A stretch of DNA of 54,424 nt, from the NCBI GenBank assembly GCA_964454445.1, contig CAYVTD010000019.1:1-54424 (forward strand). Direction: 5' to 3'. Source of the DNA: CAYVTD01 sp964454445 (GTDB taxonomy: Bacteria; Bacteroidota; Ignavibacteria; Kapaibacteriales; UBA2268). This document shows, piece by piece, positions 1 through 8,062 of this stretch; the first letter of the stretch is position 1; each line of letters opens with the position of its first letter. Position numbers and translations under genes: made by a program. The notes beneath the pieces were generated by a model. It saw nothing but the letters and a program-made list of their open reading frames with translations. It did no database searches and was not told the origin of the DNA.

Positions 1-1342
1 CACGATAATCAATCTTTGCGTTGAGCTCATCGTTTTTTTTCTTTGTACATTCTATCTTGCTTGTCACAGATTTCCTGCGATATTAGATTAATCCATCGTC
101 AACAAAAAGATTAGAAACTACTCCTTGCAATTTTTCAGCACAACCGTCCTCGCCGATAAAAAGTTTTTCTATTTATTCAAGATCGTTTTCGAGCAATTTC
201 TGCAAACGGTCAGTGTCACCAATACTTAATTTACCGTCGCTGGCAATCTTTACGCCTACATCGGTCAAATACTGCACTTCGCCGGAGGCAGCAGAACTGT
301 TCATTGATTGGCTCGACAAAGAACGAATGTTGCTTTTGAGAGAACTAACGGCTGAATCGCCGCGCATTGTGCTTTTATTTTGGTCAAGAAACGAAAGCAG
401 GGAATTGTAAGCATCAAAGAGGGGTTTTATCAAATCTTCGACTGCTTTGCGATCTACCTTGGTTGTTAGCGATATTTCATTATCTTCTGCATCCTGTACT
501 TTAAGCAGATTTATTTTTACCCCTGGTAGTACATCATCAAAAGCATTTGTGCTTCTTGTTACTGTGATGCCATTAATTGAAGCCTCAGCATTTAAACTTG
601 CCGAGTCGGCGATACGAAAGCCGGCTTCGTTGTCGGAAGCAAGGCTGCGACTGCCATTTTGAATCAACGAGTTGTCCAAGCCGAGTTTTGCCAACAGTTC
701 ACTATCAGAAAAAGTCAAAGCATTTTCTTCACCTGTCTCTTTTGCAGTAAACGATATTCTAGCTGTGCTAGTTGTGTTTTTCACCAAAGCGGCAGTAACA
801 TCCAAGTCGTTGTTGAGATTGATTGCCTTGACGATTTTTGTCATTGCCGTTTCGTTGGTTTCTGTTCCATCTAAGTCTACAGAAATATCTTTACCTTGGA
901 ATTGGAAAGTAAAGTTACCGGCAATTCCGAATGAATCTGCCAGATTAAGCTGATCGGAAATTAAGACATCGTTTTTTGCCAGCCGGTTGACTTTTATCGT
1001 AGCTGTACTAAGCAAAGCTCCGCTTTCTGCCGAAGCCGAGACGTAATCAGTATTTGATGAGTCGGTCTTTCTTGTGATAAACTTCTTTGTAAAATCAGCT
1101 ATTTTGTTCTGATTAAAGATATTGTCATTGCTAAACTCGGCAAATCTATCTATCTGACTGACAATAGTATTTATTTGAGTGTTGAGCTTTGAATAGAAAG
1201 ACTGTTTGTTTTCCAAATCAGTTTTTTTGTTTGTCAAAGCATCAACACTTGGCTGTTGTTGTAGTTTATATGCGGCAACAAGTTGTGCGGACATCGAAGA
1301 GCCCGAGTTGCCGGTCAATGCCTCTGATAATAGGTCAGGCAT
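1..1342 (-). pseudogene. fliD: Flagellar filament cap protein FliD, interrupted by two in-frame TAA stops
   Basis: FliD caps the growing flagellar filament and helps flagellin fold onto it. The frame opens with the ATG at 1342, with GGAG about 8 nt upstream, and reads 389 codons to a TAA at 173-175. The N-terminal part is FliD-like: an MPDLL start, a coiled region near residues 40-70, and an S/T/N-rich middle. Reading on past the stop in the same frame gives IEKLFIGEDGCAEKLQGVV, then SNLFVDDGLI, a second TAA (83-85), then YRRKSVTSKIE and more charged coiled-coil residues to the window edge. That is the usual FliD C-terminal domain (LF..GedG...L, GLI..R..S). Both stops are one base from a sense codon (for example AAA or GAA) and there is no frameshift. 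The truncated product would lack the C-terminal D0/D1 helices. It lies 16 bp after fliS, so it is the third gene of the flagellin operon. Sequencing error is the main alternative. Confidence 0.85.
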
Positions 1343-1358
1343 AATTCAACTCCAATCA

Positions 1359-1727
1359 TTAATCAGATTTCTTGTCCTCGAGGTCGAATGCTTTTGCCCA
1401 AGCGTTGCGAAGTTCTGAGATAATATGCACTGCCTCGTCAATTTTCCTTTGAAAAACACAGCGCTGGCAATACTCATATAAACGATAAAGCCGCGTAGAT
1501 GTTTCTTCGTATTCGAAATTCAAGGCTCCCATTAGCTCGATAAGGACTTTGCTCATCTTCGGTACATCTTTTTTCTTGGCACTGACCAGGAACAAATCGT
1601 ACATTTTTAAAATAATCTTTTCTTTGCTCCAAGACAGAACCTCTTGCTCGAGATAAGATGGTATTTGACCTTTCTTACCCGATCCATAGGCTTTGCTTGC
1701 GGCAAGCTGCTGAGCAGTAGTAGCCAT
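1359..1727 (-). CDS. fliS: Flagellin chaperone FliS
   Basis: This 122-residue, mostly helical protein matches the FliS family in length and pattern. FliS binds the disordered C-terminus of flagellin in the cytoplasm, prevents premature polymerisation and escorts flagellin to the export gate. Recognisable parts are the N-terminal YLEQEVLSWSKEKIILKMYDL segment (the family has a Y...ei.t.sp..Li.mLYdg pattern) and the helical stretch with LNFEYEETSTRLYRLYEYC. The family usually has N.e......l..lY.y there. It lies between flagellin and fliD on the same strand, the classic order. It is separated from flagellin by 133 bp containing a strong hairpin and from fliD by 16 bp. The Shine-Dalgarno is weak. 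The C-terminus (DLEDKKSD) is charged, as in homologues. Confidence 0.85.
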   Translation of the reverse strand: MATTAQQLAASKAYGSGKKGQIPSYLEQEVLSWSKEKIILKMYDLFLVSAKKKDVPKMSKVLIELMGALNFEYEETSTRLYRLYEYCQRCVFQRKIDEAVHIISELRNAWAKAFDLEDKKSD

Positions 1728-1762
1728 CTGAATTTTTATCCTATATAAGTTTATATCAAATC

Positions 1763-1801
1763 TTCGGAAAAAGGCATCAAATCTCTATGCCTTTTTCCGA
1801 A
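1763..1801 (-). terminator. 15-bp perfect hairpin between flagellin and fliS (attenuator or 3'-end stabiliser)
   Basis: The arms at 1763-1777 (TTCGGAAAAAGGCAT) and 1787-1801 are perfectly complementary over 15 bp around a 9-nt loop. The element lies about 60 bp downstream of the flagellin stop, reading on the minus strand, and upstream of fliS. On the minus strand the stem is followed by GATTTGATATAAAC rather than a clean T-run, so complete rho-independent termination is not assured. Partial termination or protection of the flagellin 3' end would give much more flagellin than FliS/FliD mRNA. This role is inferred. Confidence 0.6.
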
Positions 1802-1860
1802 AAAGCTAATTTCAAAAAGAACTAATCATTGCGTCTTGTCAGCCAGTCATTGCTCAATTA

Positions 1861-2829
1861 TTATCCGAATAATTGGAGGAATGATTGCGGTTGCTGATTT
1901 GCTTGAGCTAATGAAATCAGAGATGCCTGCTGTAGGAACTGTGATTTTATCAAGCTTAGCTGTTCTGTAGCTACGTCTGCGTCTTCAATCCTTGATATTG
2001 CAGCGTTGTAGTTGGTTATCTGCGATTTTAAAAGTTCACTCTGCGAATCGAGCCTCAATTGGACACCACCGACATAAGAAGCAACTTTGTTGATGTTAGC
2101 CAAAGCTATCGACAAGCTGCCGATTGTAGTGTGAATATTGGAAACGCCAAACATTCCCTCTGCTCCGAGCAAGTCACTTTCACCGTCGTTTAGTTTCGAA
2201 AGGTCAAGGCCTGAGACACCTGCGAAACTAGTCGAACTAAGCGCATTGATATTATAATCTGTGTTTACGATAGCATCGATTTCGCCACCATTAGCAGAAG
2301 CAGTTGTAGTTAGGTCAATACCAATTTTCAAAAGTGAAGAAGCGCTTTCGATAACCGACTTGTAGCCAACGACCCATTCGCCGGAGAAAGTGCCGTCGAT
2401 AAGCTGCTTGCCTGCGAAAGTTGTTGAATCTACAACTGTTTGTATTTGTTGTGCGAGCCGGTATGCGGCTTTTCCAAGAGCGACTTTTTCGTCTGATGCC
2501 AAAGCGGCTGACGATGCTGTTGACGCATTGTCTTTGATTTGTGTCAAAAGCGTATTGATATTGTCTAATGAATCTTGTACAATAGCAGCAACGTTGGTTG
2601 CATCTCCAACGGAACCTAGTGCTGATTTCAAAGAACCATTTCTCGACTGAAGTGATCTTGATGTAATGTATCCGGCTACGTCGTCGGATGCCGCATTAAT
2701 CCTTTTACCTGTTGAAAGGCGTAATTGTCGTAATGCGATATTTTGAGAACTCTGCTGCAACGCGTTGTATGCGTTCTCAGCGGGTATGTTTGTGCGTATG
2801 CGGGCGCCATTAGATAATGCTGTTGGCAT
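1861..2829 (-). CDS. fliC: Flagellin
   Basis: This is the filament subunit, exported through the flagellar type III apparatus. At 322 residues it is a short flagellin with little D2/D3. The N-terminal D0/D1 block has the conserved NIPAENAYNALQQSSQNIALRQLRLSTGKRINAASDDVAGY pattern (residues about 14-55). The C-terminal helix has ISRIEDADVATEQLSLIKSQFLQQASLISLAQANQQPQSFLQLFG-like features: R/ED.D.A.e......Q.L.Qa...L.qAN. The start is fixed by a GGAGG motif about 7 nt upstream of the ATG. A sigma-28 promoter lies 73-99 bp upstream. The gene is intact, unlike fliD in the same cluster. Gene naming follows common usage; hag or flaA are equally valid. Confidence 0.93.
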   Translation of the reverse strand: MPTALSNGARIRTNIPAENAYNALQQSSQNIALRQLRLSTGKRINAASDDVAGYITSRSLQSRNGSLKSALGSVGDATNVAAIVQDSLDNINTLLTQIKDNASTASSAALASDEKVALGKAAYRLAQQIQTVVDSTTFAGKQLIDGTFSGEWVVGYKSVIESASSLLKIGIDLTTTASANGGEIDAIVNTDYNINALSSTSFAGVSGLDLSKLNDGESDLLGAEGMFGVSNIHTTIGSLSIALANINKVASYVGGVQLRLDSQSELLKSQITNYNAAISRIEDADVATEQLSLIKSQFLQQASLISLAQANQQPQSFLQLFG

Positions 2830-2901
2830 AATTAACCTCCATGTAGTAAATTACCATTATTTTGGGCGTCCTGCCTTAACTTTTTAATCCTCTAAAAACA
2901 A

Positions 2902-2928
2902 TTTTCGACATTATTTTTTAAAACTTTA
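2902..2928 (-). promoter_or_regulatory. Sigma-28 (FliA) promoter of flagellin
   Basis: Reading the minus strand, TAAAGTTT (2921-2928) is followed after exactly 11 nt by GTCGAAAA (2902-2909). The enterobacterial sigma-28 consensus is TAAAGTTT-N11-GCCGATAA, so 14 of 16 positions agree and the spacing is exact. The predicted transcription start is near 2895, giving a leader of roughly 65 nt to the flagellin ATG. This implies a FliA homologue elsewhere in the genome and class-3 control of the flagellin operon. Confidence 0.85.
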
Positions 2929-2975
2929 GAATTTTAATTAAAATTATTTTATTCTTTTATTTATTTCAAATTTGA

Positions 2976-3638
2976 TTAGCGTCTGTTCTGAAGTAAAAAT
3001 TCGTGTCTATCTTTTATATAATACTCTAAATTAGCATCTAAAACTTTAGCAAATTCTATGCCTGAAACAACACCAGCAGATTTATTGATTGACTCGATTA
3101 TGACATATTCTGTGGCTTCGAGCGAAGTTGTAGAGTTATATATTTCTTCGCAATCAACAGAAATTTTTATATATTTCCCATCATTTGTCAATTGGATGCG
3201 GGCAGGATATTTTATTCCTGACTTAACGCTTTTGTTATCAACAAGTAATTTTCCATTTTCATAGACCCGGCAGCCATTAATTGTATAGTCAAACAGAATA
3301 GCCGGATGTTTCCCATAGTCTTTTGCATTTGTACGGAAGCCGAACCGAAGTCCCTCACCGCGGTGCAGAGTTACGGTAAAGTCTGCTACAAATTGAGTCA
3401 GACCAGGTGTCCTGAGAGACGTTTTACCATCTTCATATATTATTACTGCATTGCCAGATGCTGGCTCGGCGCCGTCGAGATCGCCGATGATAACGCCTAT
3501 CAATGGATTAGTTGACTCTTTGTTTAAAGCATAAATGTCTGGCACGAACACATCACTTATAACCATACAGCCATTGAATAAAATAACTGATAGCAAAACT
3601 GTGATAGCTAATATTATAATTAATTGTAATTTTTTCAT
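2976..3638 (-). CDS. Putative lipoprotein of unknown function
   Basis: I do not recognise a family in this 220-residue protein. It starts MKKLQLIIILAITVLLSVILFNGC, a positively charged N-terminus with a long hydrophobic stretch and a Cys at position 24 in an imperfect lipobox (FNGC). That suggests an exported lipoprotein with the mature chain beginning at Cys24. The rest looks beta-rich (for example DFTVTLHRGEGLRFGFRTN and ARIQLTNDGKYIKISVDC), possibly a jelly-roll or laminin-G-like fold, but this is only an impression. It lies 11 bp downstream of the barrel-like gene on the same strand, so it is likely the last gene of that operon. The 146-bp gap to flagellin carries the flagellin promoter, separating it from the flagellar cluster. 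Confidence 0.6.
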   Translation of the reverse strand: MKKLQLIIILAITVLLSVILFNGCMVISDVFVPDIYALNKESTNPLIGVIIGDLDGAEPASGNAVIIYEDGKTSLRTPGLTQFVADFTVTLHRGEGLRFGFRTNAKDYGKHPAILFDYTINGCRVYENGKLLVDNKSVKSGIKYPARIQLTNDGKYIKISVDCEEIYNSTTSLEATEYVIIESINKSAGVVSGIEFAKVLDANLEYYIKDRHEFLLQNRR

Positions 3639-3649
3639 ATATTTTTCAA

Positions 3650-5053
3650 TTATTTATTGAACCTAAGCTCCTCTGGGAAAAAGATTCTGTCGGCGATTCC
3701 TATGCTAAAGCCAGCATAGCCACCAGAAAATTTTCCTGGCACTCCGAGTCGGTCATAGACATCGGATCCGAAACCATTTTTTGTCTGTCCTGAAGCGTAG
3801 CCAGCTACTACTCCAATGTTGACCATATCGCTCATTCTGAGATTAACACGCGCTCCGACATGGAAAAAAGCTGATGGATAATAATTATATTCCACAAATG
3901 GTTCGGCACTAAGCTCGTCAGATAAAACGGTTTGGAAAAAGCCCATCCTCACAGGAAGCACTCCAAAACCCCATTGATTCTTACTGAAAGCTAAAAGATT
4001 GCATAGTGATGTGCCGATATATAACTTATTGCCGAGCACTGGCAATGCCAATGATGCGTTGCCAATTTTTAATAAAATGCCTTTAAATAAATCGTTATTC
4101 TCTTTTAAAGTGGAATCTGTGCTAAAAATTGAGCGGTCTCCACCAGATGTTATTCCACTTATTTGCATTAAGCCGATATTCCAGGCTGAGTGTTTCTGAT
4201 ATTTCCATTCCACTTTGGTTTCATCAACGAGATTATGGAAATCGAGAACGGAAATACCAATGCCCGCATAAGGAAATACTGTCGAGTGTGTTTTTCCATT
4301 TTCATATTTGCTCCAGCGCACTTGGGGGGCAGCGCCCGGTGAACTGGTGCCTGCAGCAACTCCGAGATAGCCCCTTATATTTAGTCCGCCATAAGAGCCG
4401 ATATCTACTGATGTACCCAAATTGACATATTGCGACGGGTAATAGCTTAATCCAAATGTTGGAGTAATGCAGATGTAAGGCATTTCTTCTCTTAAAAAGT
4501 AACGTTTTCTTATGTAAAACGGCAAAACTGCAACGAGCGATTTTTCAAGTCGGGCATCCGGTACTAACACTTCGAGCATTGAAGTGCCTACTGTCCAATT
4601 AGCGGCATCCCGAAACCATCTCAGCCGCCATTCGAATACACCGACCCGGTACATTCCGCCAACTATTTTATTGGAGGAGTTACCGCGATTGTCCATACTC
4701 ATTTCGCCGGTTTTTGGGAATAGACCAAAAATGCCCAGACCAGCCGCATTATCTTTATTGCCGGCAAGGAAAAAGCCAGCAGTTTCGATAGCGCCCGCGC
4801 GGATAAAGTCGGGGTATTGACGCTCGATGACACTGTCTCTTTGCACCAAATAGCGTTCCGATTTATAATTACGAGACGATGGGAAAATCACACCTCTGTC
4901 CCTGGTGCCGGGTGCATTGGTTATCTCGCTGAAAAATGTAGTATCTCGTTCGGCGATGGTATAGACATCTGTCTCTGTTCGAGTAAGTGTACCACATCCC
5001 CACAGGGCAACAATTAATATTGGAATTGCAATTATAAGAGTTAGTTTTTTCAT
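3650..5053 (-). CDS. Envelope protein, probably outer-membrane beta-barrel, lipobox-type N-terminus
   Basis: The protein is 467 residues, with the signal-like start MKKLTLIIAIPILIVALWGCG (Cys20 in a lipobox-like context). After a Ser/Thr/Arg-rich segment (residues about 25-90), the remainder has the alternating hydrophobic/aromatic strands and Gly-rich turns of an outer-membrane barrel, such as ITPTFGLSYYPSQYVNLGTS and GGYAGFSIGIADRIFF. The final strand ends in RFNK rather than a classic terminal Phe. No specific family is recognisable. It is 39 bp after the FAH-family gene and 11 bp before the small lipoprotein, so it is probably cotranscribed with both. A lipidated protein that is also a barrel would be unusual, so either the barrel or the lipidation call could be wrong. 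Confidence 0.6.
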   Translation of the reverse strand: MKKLTLIIAIPILIVALWGCGTLTRTETDVYTIAERDTTFFSEITNAPGTRDRGVIFPSSRNYKSERYLVQRDSVIERQYPDFIRAGAIETAGFFLAGNKDNAAGLGIFGLFPKTGEMSMDNRGNSSNKIVGGMYRVGVFEWRLRWFRDAANWTVGTSMLEVLVPDARLEKSLVAVLPFYIRKRYFLREEMPYICITPTFGLSYYPSQYVNLGTSVDIGSYGGLNIRGYLGVAAGTSSPGAAPQVRWSKYENGKTHSTVFPYAGIGISVLDFHNLVDETKVEWKYQKHSAWNIGLMQISGITSGGDRSIFSTDSTLKENNDLFKGILLKIGNASLALPVLGNKLYIGTSLCNLLAFSKNQWGFGVLPVRMGFFQTVLSDELSAEPFVEYNYYPSAFFHVGARVNLRMSDMVNIGVVAGYASGQTKNGFGSDVYDRLGVPGKFSGGYAGFSIGIADRIFFPEELRFNK

Positions 5054-5092
5054 AATATATTTATAAATTTGTGAATTTTCATTGCTTTATTC

Positions 5093-5749
5093 TTATCCTA
5101 TGTTTATTTCAAGACATTCATAGCCAACGAGTTCGGCTCTTAGCAGGTCGCCTTTTACTATTCTGCCTACACCTTCAGGAGTGCCGGTGAAAAGCACATC
5201 GCCTTCGTTAATCTCGAATATTGACGAAAGATACTCTAAAAGCTCGCCGACATTTCTTTCCATGTCAATAGTGTTTCCAGATTGCTTTTGCTCGCCATTT
5301 ACAAAAAGCTTCAACCCAAAATAAGGAATTTCTTTCCCAAATCTGTTTTGAGGAACTATTGGAGATATAGGAGCTGATTGAGCAAATCCCTTTGCCGTAG
5401 CCCAGGGATGTCCTTTTTCTTTTGCCTTGCTTTGCAAATCGCGCAAGGTCAGATCGAGTCCGACAGCATAGCCAGCAATATAATCGGCTGCTTCTTCTTT
5501 TTTAATATTACGGCAATCCTTTGCTATCACAACGACGAGTTCAGTTTCATAGTGGACATTATTCGATATTTTTGGAAGAATTACTTCGCTTCCTGAAGGC
5601 ATATAACAGCTAGCCGGTTTTAAAAATACTATTGGAACAGTCGGCAATTGCGAACCCATCTCAGCGCTGTGCTTGGCATAATTCTGTCCAATGCAATACA
5701 TTGTGCCGCATCGGAGTTGCTTGCCATCTATGTTAAAATGCTTAATCAT
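5093..5749 (-). CDS. Fumarylacetoacetate hydrolase (FAH) family protein
   Basis: At 218 residues this is the single-domain bacterial FAH size (acylpyruvase/YcgM or FAHD1 type) and not the two-domain eukaryotic FAH. The family hydrolyses or decarboxylates acylpyruvates and related 2-oxo acids using Mg2+/Mn2+. Metal ligands are visible as E68 and E70 in HYETELVVVI and D99 in GLDLTLRDLQ. The substrate-site segments GQNYAKHSAEMG (residues 21-32) and FLKPASCYMPSG are also typical, as is the C-terminal GDVLFTGTPEGVG. The ATG has no strong Shine-Dalgarno. It is 52 bp downstream of the PBP1A gene, which suggests simple cotranscription rather than a shared pathway. The exact substrate cannot be read from the sequence. 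Confidence 0.85.
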   Translation of the reverse strand: MIKHFNIDGKQLRCGTMYCIGQNYAKHSAEMGSQLPTVPIVFLKPASCYMPSGSEVILPKISNNVHYETELVVVIAKDCRNIKKEEAADYIAGYAVGLDLTLRDLQSKAKEKGHPWATAKGFAQSAPISPIVPQNRFGKEIPYFGLKLFVNGEQKQSGNTIDMERNVGELLEYLSSIFEINEGDVLFTGTPEGVGRIVKGDLLRAELVGYECLEINIG

Positions 5750-5801
5750 TTGAATCTTCCTATTCTACATATATATTTTCATATATACTTTTGTGAAAAA
5801 A

Positions 5802-8051
5802 TCAATTTGGAGCTCTCTTAGGTAATTTAGGTAAAATTGGTTTTGTAGCTACAGGATTGATGTTTGTTTTATTCTCCTCAATTATTCTAGGTTCCAAACC
5901 ATCTTCACTCTCAGGTCTATACACACTGCCGCTGCCAATGATAGTAACAGCCATGCCGGAATCGAGTCCTGGATAGTCGAATTTTCTTTTATTATATCCG
6001 AGCAGGGGATCATTATAAATTTTCTGCATTAGCCGTCCCCAGACGGGAGCTGCTGCCTCGGCAGCATAGCCATATTCACCTGTGAAAGTAATCCTGCGGT
6101 CGTCGAAGCCAACCCATACGCCAGCCACCAACTCGGGTGTGTAGCCAATAAACCAGGCATCTGCATAATCATTGGTAGTACCAGTTTTACCTGCTGCATC
6201 GACTCCAGAAAAATAATTTCTTATTTTTCGTCCTGTGCCATACTCGACAACATTGACCATCATTGCTTTCATTGCGGAGGCTATTTCGTTGGGAAGACAC
6301 TGATGCTTTTCATATTGTTGTGTCCGGTAATTCAAATCAGATCCGTTTTTATCTTCAATTTTGTTAATATAATAATAATCTACGTGTTCTCCGTTATTTG
6401 CAAAAGTACCGAAAGCAGAAATCAACTCGACAGGCGCTACCTCGCTTGAGCCAAGAGCAAGCGAAGGAACTGCTCTTATTCTTGTTCTGATGCCCATATT
6501 GTAAGCCAGGTCAACGACTTTACGTGGTGTTGTATGCTCGGTAATTAATCTTGCAGAAGCTGTGTTTATCGACCTGCGGAGGCAGTCCTTCAGTTGCATT
6601 TGTTCGCCTGCGGCGCAGCCACCACTACCGCGTGGCGACCAGACAGCCCCAGTCCAAGGATCAGTATATGAGAAAGGACCACACTCAATTAGCGAAAATG
6701 GAGTTAGATTATGGTCTTCCATCAAAGCAGAAGTATAAACTATTGGTTTAAATGCCGAGCCGGGTTGCCTGAGGATTTGAGTTGCGTGGTTCAGTGAGTA
6801 TTTTGCATCTGGGCACTCTTTCATGAACTTAGGTGATGCACCGACCATACCGAGAATAGCTCCATTTCTTGGGTTAATTACCACTAAGGCTATCTGCACT
6901 GTAGTTACAGCATTTTTCACCGAATCAATGAAGTAGCGATCTCTTTTGAGCGATGCAAATATCTGTCTTTTTTCTTGTGGAGAAGCAACACGATAATTGG
7001 CTCTTTTGGCAATTGCCTCATTAACAAGAGTATCTAATAAAGCTGAATGATTATTCCAATTCCAACGGCGGGAAAACAGCTTTTGAAATGATTCGAGGTG
7101 TTCCTCGACAGCTGCTTTAGCATATCTTTGAATAGAAGAATTAAGTGTTGTATAAATCTTGAATCCTTGCCGATAAAGGTCCATCTTATTCAGTCGCCCG
7201 CTTTTGCTCAAATTTTGGCGAATCATTTCGACAAAATGAGGGGCAAGCATGAATTCTTTCAATCGATTTCTGCCTTCGCCGCTACGAGCCAGGGTTATTG
7301 GCTCCTGGATAGCATTTTCATAAGTATAATCGTTAATGTAATGATGTTTCAACATAAGCGATAAAACCAGATTTCGCCTGTTTAATGCCTTATCCTCGTC
7401 GCGGAGACTGTTATAAGCTTCGGGTGCTTTTAGAATTCCGACCAGGAAAGCACATTCGGCAGTTGTTAGCTCGGCAGGTGATTTATCGAAATATACCTGC
7501 GAAGCAATCTGTATTCCATAAGCACCGCGTCCGAAATTGACCGTGTTGGCATACATTTCGATTATCTCGTCTTTTGTGTAACGGTTTTCGATTTCCATTG
7601 CAGTTATCGCTTCGCGTATCTTTCTGTTGAGCGATTTATCGTAGCGATAAATCTTTGTTTCGTAAAGGTTTCTGGCTAGTTGCATTGTTATTGTTGAAGC
7701 ACCCTCACCGATACTGCCGGAGAGGATGTTTTTAATCATTGCCTTAAATATACGTTCTGTATGCACACCCCAGTGACTAAAGAAATCTCTATCCTCCACT
7801 GCTATCAAAGCATTAACGAAATCTTTCGGGATGCTGTCTCTTTCGAGCGAAACACGCCTTTCTTTGAAAAAATGGTCTAATACTTCACCATCGGCACTGA
7901 ATATTTGTGTTGCATAATCCTGACTAGGATTCTCAAGTTGATCTAAAGATGGTAGCCCATTGGCTACGACAGTGCTAATGTAAATGGACATTCCAATGGC
8001 AAAGCAAACCAATATGCCAAATAATATTAATATAAATTTTAAAGGGGTCAT
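5802..8051 (-). CDS. pbp1A: Bifunctional penicillin-binding protein 1A (glycosyltransferase/transpeptidase)
   Basis: This 749-residue class A PBP polymerises and cross-links peptidoglycan. An N-terminal membrane anchor (residues 5-30) is followed by the GT51 domain: EDRDFFSHWG with catalytic E86, GEGASTITMQLARN, and the RKIREAITAMEIE and Y.N.V.FGRGAYG blocks. The transpeptidase domain has the SxxK nucleophile S432 with K435 (GSAFKPIVY), an SxN-type SIN motif (LRRSINTA) and a KTGTT box (AGKTGTTNDYADAW). All catalytic motifs are present. The C-terminal tail is rich in Pro and Lys. The gene lies 11 bp downstream of the OmpA/PD40 lipoprotein gene, so envelope genes are grouped. The gene symbol is by family only. 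Confidence 0.95.
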   Translation of the reverse strand: MTPLKFILILFGILVCFAIGMSIYISTVVANGLPSLDQLENPSQDYATQIFSADGEVLDHFFKERRVSLERDSIPKDFVNALIAVEDRDFFSHWGVHTERIFKAMIKNILSGSIGEGASTITMQLARNLYETKIYRYDKSLNRKIREAITAMEIENRYTKDEIIEMYANTVNFGRGAYGIQIASQVYFDKSPAELTTAECAFLVGILKAPEAYNSLRDEDKALNRRNLVLSLMLKHHYINDYTYENAIQEPITLARSGEGRNRLKEFMLAPHFVEMIRQNLSKSGRLNKMDLYRQGFKIYTTLNSSIQRYAKAAVEEHLESFQKLFSRRWNWNNHSALLDTLVNEAIAKRANYRVASPQEKRQIFASLKRDRYFIDSVKNAVTTVQIALVVINPRNGAILGMVGASPKFMKECPDAKYSLNHATQILRQPGSAFKPIVYTSALMEDHNLTPFSLIECGPFSYTDPWTGAVWSPRGSGGCAAGEQMQLKDCLRRSINTASARLITEHTTPRKVVDLAYNMGIRTRIRAVPSLALGSSEVAPVELISAFGTFANNGEHVDYYYINKIEDKNGSDLNYRTQQYEKHQCLPNEIASAMKAMMVNVVEYGTGRKIRNYFSGVDAAGKTGTTNDYADAWFIGYTPELVAGVWVGFDDRRITFTGEYGYAAEAAAPVWGRLMQKIYNDPLLGYNKRKFDYPGLDSGMAVTIIGSGSVYRPESEDGLEPRIIEENKTNINPVATKPILPKLPKRAPN

Positions 8052-8062
8052 AACTATGTAAA

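Noticed and set aside
83..175. Stop-codon reassignment or readthrough as an explanation for the fliD TAA codons
   Set aside because: Many intact genes in the window end at TAA, so TAA is a normal stop; no readthrough context was seen.
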